Shown: positions 45,005-56,299, counted from the first letter of the stretch. The stretch: DNA of 64,000 nucleotides from Oopsacas minuta (GCA_024704765.1 JAKMXF010000358.1:82192-146191); one strand, 5' to 3'. The notes: generated from the sequence alone by a model not told the origin. Made by a program: numbers and translations.

Positions 45005-46046
45005 GGCTAAGGTACAATTATCTCTAAGGTATGCCCCATTCCCCACTTCCAGTTTATAGATGTTTATTTCTATGGAAATGAATTAAGGCTGACCAAAATT
45101 CACTCTTATAGAGGTCCCCATTTATAGTTTCTCCACTTATTCAGGTTGCACTGTACTGTAGGAAATATTAGGATTCCCTATATAAATTCATTGCAATATA
45201 TCGCTGTACCTGATCTAAAATTTATTGGATTATCATTACCATGTATATTGAATACTATTGATAAGCCAATCCGGTCAATATACTCCCCATGTACAACTTC
45301 CCATTCAATCGTATTATATATCAGTACCGTTATGCACCAAGTACAACCTATAGTTTCTTCGAAAAGGATTGTCCCAAATCATTCTGAAAATGAATCTATC
45401 ATGTTCGATGATGTCTAATCCACCTAAGCTGCTTTCAAGAGATTGAAACTAAACGAAAGGTAATAACACTTTGTTTGAGGGGCCTAACTTAAACAGTATA
45501 TTCTAGGAAACTATCAGATGGAATGTGTTGTGACTCTCATACTACTATAGACTAATAGTAACTGGCTTACAGTTTCAAACCAATCGAAGATGGTTTGTGA
45601 AATCATTGGATGCTTTTACAAATTATTAGATTATATTGATAAAATTTCAGAAATACTATCAATTTTGTAGTATTTGATTTCAAAATTATTTAATTGTATG
45701 GTGGTGAAGTAAATTGGAATTCTTTTGCGGAATCAGCATAAAAAATGTCTAGGAAATGTTAGGATTCAGAGAAGAAATATTCCAAAGTGGAAATATGTTG
45801 ACCAGTGTTATTTTGAGGCAACATACAAAAGATTGCTGAAAATTATCCCGGCCAAGTCTTTAGGAATCAAGCAGCCGGCTGAAGACGTATGATGGTGAAA
45901 TCAGGGTTTCATTCAGGTTCTCAGGACCATACGCTTATAACTGTATTCTAATACTTCCATACGCTAGACCAGGCCCGGATTACCTATATGACAACTAAGC
46001 CTCAACGCATTGACCATCTCCTTAGTATTGGATGGAATATTGGGGG
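45005..46046. other. No gene; Tigger-like and foldback fragments
   Basis: 45100-45165 (ATAGAGGTCCCCATTTATAG, TATTCAGGTTGCACTGTA) is a Tigger-like end. 45158-45260 (GGATTCCCTATATAAATTC, GCAATATATCGCTGTACC) matches the inner arm of the foldback at 26480-28400. The remainder is AT-rich with no recognised coding. Confidence 0.5.
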
Positions 46047-46651
46047 GGCGCTGCATTAGGTCGAATTTAATATATATGTAATAGGTCGAATTCCCATTGT
46101 TAGGCATTAGGTCGAAATAAGATGTTGTGATAGAGCGAATTCATTTTAGCTATATTGTGGATAGATCGATAAAGAAAATGGATTTATAGAAACGAGGACG
46201 TGATAGGACTTTTTAGTGTATTAATTATAAACCCGCACCATTGAGACGGGATTAAGGATTTTGTTCACTACTTTATCGGTCTAGGAGTATTAATTTGTGC
46301 TCGTTATTAAGCTATCTAGCGACGGGGATGTGGAGTCCATGCTAATTTTGTGTTTGGATGGACTTTTTGTTGGATTAATTATTTGAAGAGGATGCATAAT
46401 AGCGGATCGCTGTATTTTTTGCATTTATAATGTTTGTGCAGGTTTTTTAGAAATTTAAGGAAGGATTCGGTGTTTCTCAAAATATGAATTGGTTTCAATT
46501 ATGAGATTTTCACAGCTAAAATACATTCGCTTTATTGACAACATATCTATAATAGAATTTGACTTTATGCAAACAATGAAATTCGACCTAATGCCAACAC
46601 ACGGAATTCTACCTAGTGCCCACACCGTAATTCGGCTTAATGCATGCGCCT
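46047..46651. mobile_element. Foldback element with GCATTAGGTCGAA subrepeats, about 605 bp
   Basis: The left end has three direct copies of a TAGGTCGAA motif (GCATTAGGTCGAATTT, GTAATAGGTCGAATTC, GCATTAGGTCGAAATA). The right end has the inverse set (AAATTCGACCTAATGCC, GAATTCTACCTAGTGCC, AATTCGGCTTAATGC). 46150-46400 is the reverse complement of 7140-7390. It sits inside the transposase remnant that continues at 46660, interrupting it after LVALAF. Non-coding. Confidence 0.8.
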
Positions 46652-46659
46652 CGGCACAT

Positions 46660-48090
46660 TTGGTCCAAAACGCTAATGCAACTAGTTCCTTACTCACAAA
46701 CTAAAGATGACCCAAAAATTTCTTGACACTAACTCTCGAAATTTCTCATTCTGGATTGGACTCTTCTAACTACTTTGGAAATTTCATATCCTGTGAAGCT
46801 GCTTTTGGAGCAGATGTAGACAAGAACCAGGCCTTTACATAGAAGTTGACAACGCACATACATATATTCTTGAGACAAAACTCTTCCATAGATGTAAGTT
46901 TACACTGATGTCGATACAGCCATATCTTGGGACATTGTATTTCCTTCGCCATCCACCTTGATCTATGCAAAGCACCAGAACCATTATCTGAATGCCACCT
47001 GAAGGTTCTCAACCCAAATTTATTATTGTCACCTCCAAAAATTCCCAATAATCATCTTAGGGCTTTTAATTTAGTAGCTGCTGTTTACAAAAGTCTATCA
47101 TGTCAACGGATAAATTTAAACAAATTCCTAAACTTGATCTGTCACATTCCAATCAACAATGATGGTGGTTATCGCACCTGCCATGTTATCCCAAGTACCC
47201 GAATGAATCTTAACAACAGCAAAAAATTGCTGAATACCAACTCCAGATACTAGTACCGGGGGACGATCAACAACTTCTTTCCCATTATATCACGAAGCAT
47301 CTTTCCATCCCAATATAATATCAAGGGTACGGTTGGTTTTAACTCCTCGGCCTCTGGAATTTCTTTTCGAAATTTGCTTCTTTCTCGATAAATTGACATC
47401 CGATTACAAACTATATCTTTTAGATCGTGACCTAGTCTATTCGCTGTTGCTCCAATAATATACGTTGCATTACGATCGCTTACCTTAGTTCTATCAAGAG
47501 CCCTTGCCAAATCACAATCCATAATATTCTTTGGTCTCTTTCGAACTGAATAGAGAACAGAAACATTATTATCAGTGCTAGAATCTGGCTCACAACGACT
47601 ACTAGTGACTTCCAAAGTGCAATGACTTTGTTTATTCTATATTCATCCCTCTCTCTATTTGATTTAGAAGGAATGAGTATTCGTTCAATTGATCTCTTTC
47701 CATTTTTGAAAGTGTCATGTAAACTAAACCCATGCACCCACTTCTTACTACCTTTCTCTGTGTGAGTGGAAGGTAGGAATATTTGGATGCATGTGTTCAA
47801 AAGCCTTGTCTTCAGGATTTATGATTATTGTTAATGCATCTTGATGCGCAACGTCGAATAGATTATCCCGATCATTAGTAATCAACATCTCTTTTCTAAC
47901 TAATACTTCTTACCTTTTGCTATATTTTCCTTATATTTTTCAGTTTCTGTAATGCAGTGATTTCTTTCTCAATAGATTTAACTACATGCTTTTTCTGTCG
48001 AAAGAGTATTCTCTCCCGCTCCCATAAGATTAGGAGAGCTTCGGCTGTGATTGTCGAGTTCTCACTATGATCCTTTTCATTGAAAATGGT
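46660..48090 (-). pseudogene. Transposase-like remnant, second lineage of the DGK type
   Basis: Minus-strand reading in several frames. About 47800-47930 gives DNLFDVAHQDALTI; 47480-47620 gives RALDRTKVSDRNATYIIGATANR; 47290-47330 gives PLILYWDGKMLRDIMG (a likely catalytic Asp in WDGK); 47165-47280 gives VDRPPVLVSGVGIQ and the SGTWD segment; 46780-46990 gives HRSRWMAKEIQCPKIWLYR, EEFCLKNICMCVVNFYVKAW; 46670-46700 gives KELVALAF. I recognise this as an unnamed, widespread animal transposase-like family in which the usual order includes an FDTTASNTG-type motif. That middle block is lost here (47050-47160). It is distantly like the 38348-40521 protein. Dead. Confidence 0.7.
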
Positions 48091-48298
48091 TGTAAAAAAA
48101 TACTGACATTACCTGAAGTTTTGAGGATAGTTTGGATCCTGATAAATCAAGTGGTCATGGACCAATAAGCCAAATATTAGTAGCATTCTTGAAGTTGCCA
48201 TTGATTAATATTGCACACTACTGATTGTAGTATTTATACGAAATATACTCACTTGTATATTAATTGCTAATGTATACACAACTGTCGTTTTGACAGTA

Positions 48299-49049
48299 CA
48301 GTGGAAGCCGCTTGATCGGGATTCGGATAATAGAGATATCCGCTTAAACGGGACAATGGTTTGAGAACAGATTTTTTACATAGAAATATTGTCGGATAAT
48401 TGGGACATTGAATCGGTTAATCGGGATTTTTACCCCGATTACCCGAATATTTGAATGTTCATAATCGGTTATTTAGGATTTCTTATTCCGATTAACCGGA
48501 TATGAATTATATTCGCTTAATTGGGATTTCTATCCCAATTTTACGATTCTATATTTATTCAGAATCATTGTAAAATTGTTTGTTCTAAAACAATTAATTT
48601 GAATATTATCTACAACCATAACAATACGACACCGATGCGATTACCATTACTATACCAAGATTATTAACATTACTCACTCGCCTCAGGTTCCATTGGCTAT
48701 TCCACCGTGTATAATTCCCTCAATAATGACCACACTGTTGGATATCCAAACGTTTTGCATGGGTTGCAGTAATTAGCACATGCTTTATTATTTAAACTTT
48801 ATTTTCTTACTTTCTAAGTATATAGCGTAACGCATTTTATGACCTCTTGAAGCGGAACTATACCCATACTACAACCAAATCTCTACTAGACCCTAGATAA
48901 ATCAGGATTAGTAGTATAGAAATTAGATTTATCTGGTCATGTGACAATGAAAAACTAGTTTTGAATACTTAAATAATCATAATCGGTAAATCGGTTAATC
49001 GGGGCAGAACATTGACTCCCGAGCTGTCCCGATTAAAGGGCTTTCGCTA
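48299..49049. mobile_element. Pogo/Tigger-like element, 751 bp, non-coding
   Basis: Left end CAGTGGAAGCCGCTTGATCG after TA; right end CCCGATTAAAGGGCTTTCGCT near TA. The interior consists of many alternating CGGTTAATCGGGA / TCCCGATTACC motifs, i.e. subterminal transposase-binding-like repeats. No transposase. The last bases of the right end are slightly diverged. Confidence 0.75.
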
Positions 49050-49800
49050 TACATGTGCAGATCAATTAACTTGACAAATGTAAATACATAATCATTGCGG
49101 TAGCGACCTCTAAAATGCTCATAATAGGTTCAAAATTAGAGATACTATATTATCGAGTATTTGAAAATATTTGTGTGATGGCCCATTGAAAAATGCAAAA
49201 ATTTATTTTTGGGGTCCACCCTAATATTTATCTATTAATTAATTCTGAGTGTATATACTATATAGTAACTTTGCTAGACAAGAAAAGTCTTGTGCAAACG
49301 TTTAGAAAGAAACGTTTTCGACTATACCTGTATTCTTAGTACATACACACCGGGTGACATATGGCATCTATTCAAAATGTTTTGTAAGAAAGCCGCAAGA
49401 TCTATTTTATTAAATACAGTATAAACATTTGTTAATGCATATTGGCTGGCCGTTTATATTATATTATCAAACTAATTTTGGAGTTTAAGTTGACTAAACT
49501 CTCATCTCATTTGTTTCTCTACATCGAATAAGACGAGACTATTATTCTGTTGCTTCGCCGCTATTCTGTTACTGTTTCCAGTCGTTGTCATTTGTTTTTT
49601 AATCAATCCATGTATATTTCTTACCAGGTCTTTTCCATCTTCTATTTTCAATCCAAATATATTTCTTACATCATTCATTTTCCTTGTTCTCTCTTCACTT
49701 TTCGTTGCAGAATATTTTTCATTAAATCATAATTTTTCGAACTTAAAATTTAGATTTAGATCGGAAACACTGAAGTTTTCATATCGAAAATTTAAAGTCA
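49050..49800. other. No gene recognised
   Basis: AT-rich. TATTTTCAATCCA/TATTTCTTACATCATTC-type short direct repeats occur near 49600-49680. No coding recognised. Confidence 0.4.
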
Positions 49801-50363
49801 CAGTACTCTGAAACTTAATTCTAACAAATGATAGTATCCTGTAAAACTAATTCTAACAAATTAAAGTACACTGAATAACTGATTCTATCAAATGACTGTA
49901 TCCTGAAAGACTGATTATACCAAATGGCTAGGGCATTAGGATCGTATGATCATTGTTCGCTCGTTCACGATCGCGATACTTTTTTGACAAACTGGCGACG
50001 ATCACCCATCATTGTTTTATTAAGGATCGGATGAAAGATCGCGATCCTTTTGTACAAAAATTTTTGATCATTTTTTCGATCATTTTTGTATACTTTAAAT
50101 GACTATTAATAGCGTTTTTTATACTTAGGTAATTGTTCCAAATTTGTGTTCAACAATCAATAATATTCGTTCGTAGGATGCGTTGATTCTCCACCTATGT
50201 TTCTTTTGGCATAAGAAATGATGTAACTATCAAAAATAATTATCTTGGATATTACACAAACGATCAGAAAAATGATCGAGATCGGGATCACGATCTTGTT
50301 TAACACGATCGACTAATGCCTTACAAATGGCAGTATCCTAAAAATCTGATTCTAACCAAGCTT
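49801..50363 (+). repeat. 32-bp minisatellite, five units, split by an insertion
   Basis: Units at 49801-49832, 49833-49864, 49865-49896, 49897-49928 and, after the inserted element, 50332-50363. The consensus begins AGTATCCTGAAAAACTGAT and ends CAAATG. The period is exactly 32 in every unit. Confidence 0.88.
49929..50323. mobile_element. GATC-rich MITE, 395 bp, with 8-bp target duplication
   Basis: Left tip TAGGGCATTAGGATCG, right tip CGACTAATGCCTTA (inverse TAAGGCATTAGTCG). CAAATGGC occurs at 49921-49928 and again at 50324-50331, a perfect 8-bp duplication. The interior is filled with GATC-containing blocks (CACGATCGCGATAC, GATCGCGATCC, GATCGAGATCGGGATCACGATC). No coding. The 8-bp duplication points to a hAT-type transposase or a relative. 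Confidence 0.9.
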
Positions 50364-50598
50364 GTCAAAAGGTCCTACATAGTCATGTCAATATGCAAAA
50401 TATATGGCCAAGTCAGGTCTAATGAGGTCATCTTGAAAATATTTCATACAGTTCAGGTTTCAAGATTAATCATGTCATTTCAATATTGATTTAAGGTCAA
50501 TTTCTGTTTATTTTCATGTTAATTTCAGTCATTTGACAATCAATTGAGTGCAATTAATCAACTTAGGAGTAGGGAACAATGCACTTAAGGATGGATAT

Positions 50599-50806
50599 TA
50601 GGCCGGATCGAGAAAAGTATAAATCGTCGGTTCAACTTCTACCTAAGGGAAAAGTTGCCTTTACCATTTTCTAGGAGAATGCGAGACTTAAATTTGAAAA
50701 ATATTTCAATTTGACCCTTGCGGTTTTATATTTTTGCTGTCTCACTTTCGCAAAATTGATTTTATATTGTTTGAATTTTCAAATTCCTTTGACTTAGCCC
50801 CTTTAT
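50599..50806 (+). mobile_element. Partial left TIR of the 3.2 kb transposon
   Basis: The first 208 bases of the 370-bp TIR, from TAGGCCGGATCG to CTTAGCCCCTTTAT, differ from 37740-37947 at about five positions. The copy is cut by the N at 50807, so its original length is unknown. Confidence 0.92.
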
Positions 50807-50807
50807 N

Positions 50808-50833
50808 TGGGTCAGAACTTATTGGCCACCCTG
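50808..50833 (-). mobile_element. Right tip of a mariner, truncated at an N
   Basis: TGGGTCAGAACTTATTGGCC then ACCCTG, followed by TA. Its inverse is the mariner left tip found at 57629-57655. Only the tip is present because the assembly breaks at 50807. Confidence 0.75.
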
Positions 50834-50867
50834 TAGGTATGTGAGGAATAATACAATAGTTAAAACT

Positions 50868-51990
50868 CAAAATTGTATGCGATTCCCCTAAGATATGTTG
50901 TTATATCCCTGTTCTCATAATCTCCAACAAGTAACTGGATACACTCATTTCGTTCAGTGGACTTTTTGCTGGGTTCTATTGTATCACCAGACTCCCACTT
51001 TATCAGTTTGGACTCTTGTAGTGACTGTTCTCGTTGCAAAAATTTGAACAGCTTTGACACACTAGGGTGGGAACAACCAACTCTAGAATTAAATGCATTG
51101 GCGCCACCCCTCAACTACGTTATTAGTTCGTGGTGGTTGTTGGCGTACCCTCTCGTACGTGTTCCAGATTCTGGTAGGAAAGGACGGGATCCTTCTACTG
51201 TTATTAGGAAGTCTTTTACCAATATAGTTATCTTCAAAATAAGCAACAACTCCTAAAGCAGATTCTGGAAAATCTGCCATCAGAATATCGAAAACAGTCC
51301 ATCACATCTTGTTCTGGCACAAAAGCAAGGCTGGGAAGCATCTTTAATTTCAGGAGGAATTCTCTATCTTCTTGATAGATTGTTATTAACCCCTCTGATT
51401 GTATTTTTCTATATACATTTTGGGAGAGATGAAAGAAGCACCCCGAAATTACGGCAAGAAATTTGTCCTCAAATACATTAATTGCTGCTTTTTCGAAATC
51501 GGTCATTATAGTGGAAGGGGCTAATTGTGTTTGTATTTCGAGGAGTTTAGAGAGAAGTTTGTTGTAAGTAGAACCAGATTTATCAGGTAGTAATGCATAT
51601 ACGCAAGGGTAGAAGAATCCATCTCTCTCTGCATGAATGGTATACAACTGAAAAAAATATTCTGGTACTACCTTGAAAGTTCCATCAGCATACCAAGTTT
51701 CAGATTCTGAAAGAAGAGCGAAAAATTTTGGATTAGCAAATATAATCATCCGATTGACGTCACCAAAGCCAGAGTCGAAAATTAAAAATGGCTCCCTTTA
51801 ACCGTCACTTTGTAATTTTCTGCAATGATTATTTCAGCAGCACAGGTAGGATTCCCACAGTTTTCTTCAGATTTCCTTTTGTGTATACGGATGACTCTCT
51901 TCACAGATTCCAAATTAGGGACTTGTGCAATACTTGAAGATCCCATTCGCTCGGCTCCATGGGAAGAATGACCCTTGTACTTTCTTCAGA
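50868..51990 (-). pseudogene. MULE (Mutator-like) transposase remnant
   Basis: The minus strand at 51234-51749 is open and reads ESETWYADGTFKVVPEYFFQ (catalytic Asp in DGTF), FYPCVYALLPDKS, IMTDFEKAAINVF (second Asp), GCFFHLSQNVYRKIQSEGL and LPSLAFVPEQDV: the MULE core. Upstream, in another frame (51800-51960), are NLESVKRVIRIHKRKSEE and NPTCAAEIII. Downstream, in a third frame (50868-51280), are VAYFEDNYIG, PTRIWNTYERV and PRTNNVVEGW (the conserved RTNN-EGW box) and SRVGCSHPSVSKLFKFLQREQ. At least two frameshifts; no TIRs recognised. MULEs are cut-and-paste elements with DDE chemistry. Confidence 0.88.
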
Positions 51991-52639
51991 ATTTATTGAA
52001 CGTTTTTTACTATATTATAACCTCAAAGCATTTCGATTCTTACTGGGTTAGACCCATGCGTATGACTAGAATAAATGTCGTTTATCTGTGTCAATTTGAT
52101 AATTACATCTCCTTTAGTGTGCATACGAGCTTTACACGTCCCCCGATTTCACATACCCACTGTTGTACGTCCAATGACGACTTTGTCAATGTATACACGA
52201 ACCCTTGGAACTTAGCTTTATCTTTCCCCCTTATAGTTTAACCAATTCGATTTTGAGAGGAGCAGCGGCCATTACAATGTTAAGTTTATGACAAGTGAAT
52301 AATTCGTGGACTCTGATTGATCTTATTCTTAATATGTGTATCCTTATATACTACGTGGAGTATTCACGGATTGTATATTTTGCCAGATAGTTGTCAGGAA
52401 GTATACCTTTCACACCTACGATATGACTTGTGTAAATTATATACATCTATTGTATCTGCAAGACTAGTTTGGTTTCACTAAGTATACAGGAATTTAGTGT
52501 ATCTAACTCATGGATATCCTGGGACAAATTTCCTGGAACGAAATTTCCGTTTATCGTGACTGAAAACTAAGAGAGTTTCCAGAAGTACATTAACTACATT
52601 ATCTCCTACTTAGTCATGATTTTATATTACGAGCCTTTG
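51991..52639. other. No gene recognised
   Basis: AT-rich sequence between the MULE remnant and the family H cluster; no MULE terminus could be identified. Confidence 0.4.
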
Positions 52640-52795
52640 GTTTCTCACTTCGCGATGAGCTGGGCGCATTGCGCCTCGACTTATCCATTATTCTCCAAAT
52701 TGACGGCCCCTTTGAGTTTATAATATATATATATATATATATATAGAAAAATGTAACTCACAAATATACTTATATGGCATATATATTATAGAATT
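52640..52795 (-). repeat. Family H hairpin repeat plus TA microsatellite
   Basis: Reverse copy of 1-190: GAGCCTTTGG, CACTTCGCGATGAGC, GGGCGCATTGCGCC, then GACGGCCCCTTTGAG. An uninterrupted (TA)n of about 20 bases lies at 52723-52744, then ATATACTTATATGGCATATAT. Confidence 0.75.
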
Positions 52796-53035
52796 ATTTG
52801 TAAGATCAACCGCTTTGTAGCCGTTGAGAGCAAGTATCTACGTGTGAAATTGGATTCAGCATGTTCAATATATTTACTGAAGTTTTTTGAATTGTCTTTA
52901 CTTCCTTAATAAACACGATAAATACATAGTTATGCAACAATTTAAAATTGCATATCGTAAATCCTTTCCTCGACAACGGACAAACTAACAAACAGACAAC
53001 AATTAAGATTTAATAATATAGATTTTGTATATATA
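52796..53035 (+). repeat. Tail module of family H
   Basis: Blocks TGTAGCCGTTGAGAGCAAG, AACACGATAAATACATAG, CGTAAATCCTTTCC, CGACAACGGACAAACTAAC, then AAGATTTAATAATATAGAT. Same order as 29290-29480 and 54280-54560. Confidence 0.7.
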
Positions 53036-53689
53036 TTTAGATATTAATTGTTAAACTGGGGGTTGGCACAAAAGTTAGCTTTCGGGCCGCAGAGAAATTT
53101 AGAGCCGACTTGGAGGGCCACACCTCGAAGTCCGTTTCAATGCTTGTGGTAGCAAGGCGCAAACTTGCTTCCAAGTTATGATCACTTAACACACTTCTTT
53201 ACTTTGGCTTAATAATTTTCATGCGAGAGAAGAGTTGTTCAAATGTATATGATGACCCAAACAGTGCCATTTGTCTGAAATACAAAGACGTTACAGAAAG
53301 GTAAGATAATATATGGAAGCATAAGATATACGCATCTCAAGTCAATGAAGGCTAAAAGTGTCAGAAAAATTCGTTGGCCGCATTCATGCCCTTTTCAAAA
53401 GAACCCCGAGGGTCGCATACATTTATCAAGCGGGCTGCACTTTGCCCACATTTGTATTGAACCATACGAATACGTTTTTCAAGTCAATTGAGGGAATTTA
53501 TTAGTAGTATGAATCTAGAGACATTATATTTAAGAATTTGATATTTCTTGTTTTTAGCAGACCATAAAACATATCTTTGAATATATATATAAACGAACCT
53601 ATGGTGTGCCGCTTCACGATCAACTCGGCATTGCGACTCGAGGTATTCAACTGACAAACAATTGTGAGATTTAATTTTAGTAATGTCGT
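53036..53689. other. No gene; degraded element ends
   Basis: 53060-53130 (GGCACAAAAGTTAGCTTTCG, GGCCGCAGAG, GGAGGGCCACAC) and 53370-53450 (GTTGGCCGCATTC, GGGTCGCATAC, CGGGCTGCAC) look like the two subterminal regions of a small hAT-type element, but I cannot pair the tips. 53585-53660 is a diverged family H hairpin block. Confidence 0.4.
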
Positions 53690-54565
53690 TTACAATACCA
53701 TATTCGGACTCCGCATACTCGAATACCCAGTACAGTCATTGAAAGTATGATTCTACCTTAATTTTGAAATTTGTTTACATTATATTCATAAAAACAACAA
53801 TAAAATTACATATGATTGTGAAAATCGAATAAGCATGTTCGATATATTTAGTTAAGTTTATTGAATTCTATTTACTACTTAATAAACAGGATAAAAACAT
53901 AGTTATGGGATAATTTAAAATTGCATACCGTAATTCATTTCCTTGACAACAGACAAACAAACAAACAAACAAAAATTTAGATTTAACGAGCCTTTGGCTC
54001 GTCGCTTCGCGATGAACTCGTCGCATTACGCCTCGAGGTATCCAACAGACAAACAAACAGACAAACATCAATTGAGGTTTAATAATATTAATGTTGTTTA
54101 CAATACCATATTCGGACTCAGCATACTCGAATACCTCAGTATAGTCATTGAAAGTATGATTCTACCTCAATTTTTAAATTTGTTTACTTTATATTCATAA
54201 AAATAACAATAAATTTACACATGAGAAACTTGAAATTGCGAAATTCGTATTTAGCGTACTTAGTTACCCCTGGGTAGCCGTTTAGAGTAGGCTTGTACTA
54301 TATTTTGAGATTTGGATAATATTTTACTATGTATCCACAAAACCAACAATAAATTTACATATGATTAATCCAAAAGTGCGAAAATCGGATTCAGCATGTT
54401 TGAGATATTTAGTGAAGTTTAATTGAATTCTATTTACTTCCTTGATAAACATGATAAATACATAGTTATGGGATAATTTAAAATTGCATACCGTAAATCA
54501 TTTCCTTGACAACAGACAAACAAACAAACAAACAATCATTGAGATTTAATAATATAGATAATATC
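53690..54565 (+). repeat. Direct repeats of family H, period about 410 bp
   Basis: 53690-53825 and 54100-54240 match closely (ACCATATTCGGACTC, CATACTCGAATACC, GAAAGTATGATTCTACCT). Each is followed by a variant of the tail module (53830-53985, 54340-54560) with CAAA microsatellites (53951-53972, 54514-54533) and TTTAATAATATAGAT at the end. A hairpin block (GAGCCTTTGGCTCG, 53990-54003) sits between them. Confidence 0.75.
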
Positions 54566-54649
54566 CATTTAAAATAATTGTTAAACTCACTGAAGACATC
54601 GTGAGAATTTTTTGCGCAATACGATAGGGTTGTTATATACACCAAATCG

Positions 54650-55140
54650 GGGTAAGTGACTCTAAGTTGTATGCTCAATTTCATGACTGGGGTAGGTGAC
54701 TACCCATGTTGTATTCTAAATCAGAATGACTGTATCATTCCTATGCCTGAGTCCGGTATATGCCCTACGATTATTTCGAGTTCGGAATCTGTCCTACGAT
54801 TAAAATATACATACAGGCTTGCTCTAAACGGCTACCCAGGGAAAATACAATACTCTGAAACCGAATTTCGCGCATTTTGAAGTTTCTCATATGTAAATTT
54901 ATTGATGTTTTAAGCATATTAAGTAAAAAGAATTTCAGATTGTGGTAGAATCATACATTCAAATACAATACTGGGGTAATCGAGTATGATGAGTTAGAAT
55001 ATGGCAATGTTTGTTTGTTTCTCAGTTGATATGTAAATTTATTGTTGTTTGTATGAGTATAACGTAAACAAATTTCAAATAATACATATAGGTTTGAGCT
55101 ATACGGCTACAAAGGTGGTTGATCTTAAACGAAATAATTC
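54650..55140 (-). repeat. Inverted copies of the family H modules
   Basis: GGCTACCCAGGGAAAATAC, CATATGTAAATTTATTG, TGGTAGAATCATACATTC, GGGGTAATCGAGTATGATG and CAATGTTTGTTTGTTT are the reverse of blocks at 53700-54300. Together with 53690-54565 this makes a large inverted arrangement. Confidence 0.65.
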
Positions 55141-55144
55141 AATA

Positions 55145-55435
55145 ATATATAGCCATATACGTATATTTGTGAATTATATTGTTTTAAATATATATATATA
55201 TTAATACTCAAAGGGGCCGTTAATTTGGATAATAATGGATACTTCGAGGCGTATTGCGCCGAGCCAAAGGCTCGTGTTTTATGGATTCATTTTGCAATTT
55301 TATACTTTGTTAAATTGGAGGTACGAAGTGCTGGCGAACACAAAGTGTACGCAAACCGCGCAGCGCGAGCTAGCGAAGCGTCACGTATATATATACACAG
55401 ATTAATCGCGTTTTAATAGTATAGATAAATTAAAG
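55145..55435 (+). repeat. Family H hairpin repeat with ATAGTATAGAT-type end
   Basis: Repeats 1-190 (CATATACGTATATTTGTG, AAAGGGGCCGTTAATTTGG, TTCGAGGCGTATTGCGCCGAG) and then continues through the AACACAAAGTGT / GCGCAGCGCGAGC / TAGCGAAGCG hairpins (as at 5953-6000) to TTAATCGCGTTTTAATAG. The last block also occurs at 19921-19945. Confidence 0.7.
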
Positions 55436-55784
55436 AATTTCCATTTAATCTTAGAAACTTGCTTTCAACAGTTTTACTGGGGTAATCAGGTACGCTGATT
55501 CCAAATATGAATTTGTGGCCAACATATTGTGAATATGTTACTACTTATATACTTTGCTTAATTCACGCGCTAGTTCACTATTATATTCTTAATATTTAGG
55601 CAAAATAAAAGATTGAGCAATTATGCATTTGTTAAGTTAAATCTGCTCCTGGATGGACATTATTTTGCTAAAATTGCCTCTTCTTTTTGTTCTCCTCATA
55701 TAAAAAATCTAGATTTTCAATCATTTTTCCATTTGTTCTAGTAGGAAAGCACCCTTTAAAACGTTCGATACTCTGGCACTAGGG

Positions 55785-56299
55785 TTTTTAATCCCGGGAT
55801 TTCGGGATTTCCATATTTAAAATCCCGGGACCCCGGGATCCCGCAAATTTCCGGGAATTCTTGATAAATGATGATAGTTATCTCTCTAACAATTTTTTAA
55901 TTTGTTTAATTATATGATAGTCTGATAGAATGAAAGTATAATATAGGGGTACATAGGGGGTACAAGATGAATATAAATGAGTAATAAGTTTATTTAGTTT
56001 ATCATCAATTTTTTTTCTTGTTGGTCCTTATGAATGCTAGCGTATCCAAAGTGCTATCACTGAGTCTTGTTCTAATTTGTTACATGAATATGCCGAACAA
56101 GAAAATGCTCGTTCCGCTTCGACTGAGGTTGCAGGTATTGTTAGTAGCATTTGATGTACCTTTTCCAAGTGATATCCTCGTTTTCCTGTCTGTTCTCCAA
56201 TAGTAAGTTCATATTTCAATATATTGAATAATGAATGTTGAACTTGTATATCTTCTGGCTTTTTCATCGATGTGTCTATCGCTAATTGTAATTTTTTGC
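55785..56299 (-). pseudogene. BED-type hAT transposase, C-terminal part and 3' terminus
   Basis: Minus-strand 56037-56299: SLFNILKYELTIGEQTGKRG, then LEKVHQMLLTIPATSVEAER, AFSCSAYSCNKLEQD: the hAT dimerisation domain with the catalytic-Glu region (VEAERAFS). It begins at the N at 56300. The terminus is the CCCGGGA-rich block at 55790-55870 (TTTTTAATCCCGGGATTTCGGG-like), a fit for the family whose 5' half is at 41646-42445. Confidence 0.82.

Noticed and set aside
46455-46697. 80-codon minus-strand frame taken as one protein
   Set aside because: Only its first residues (KELVALAF) belong to the transposase remnant; the rest is translation of the inserted foldback.
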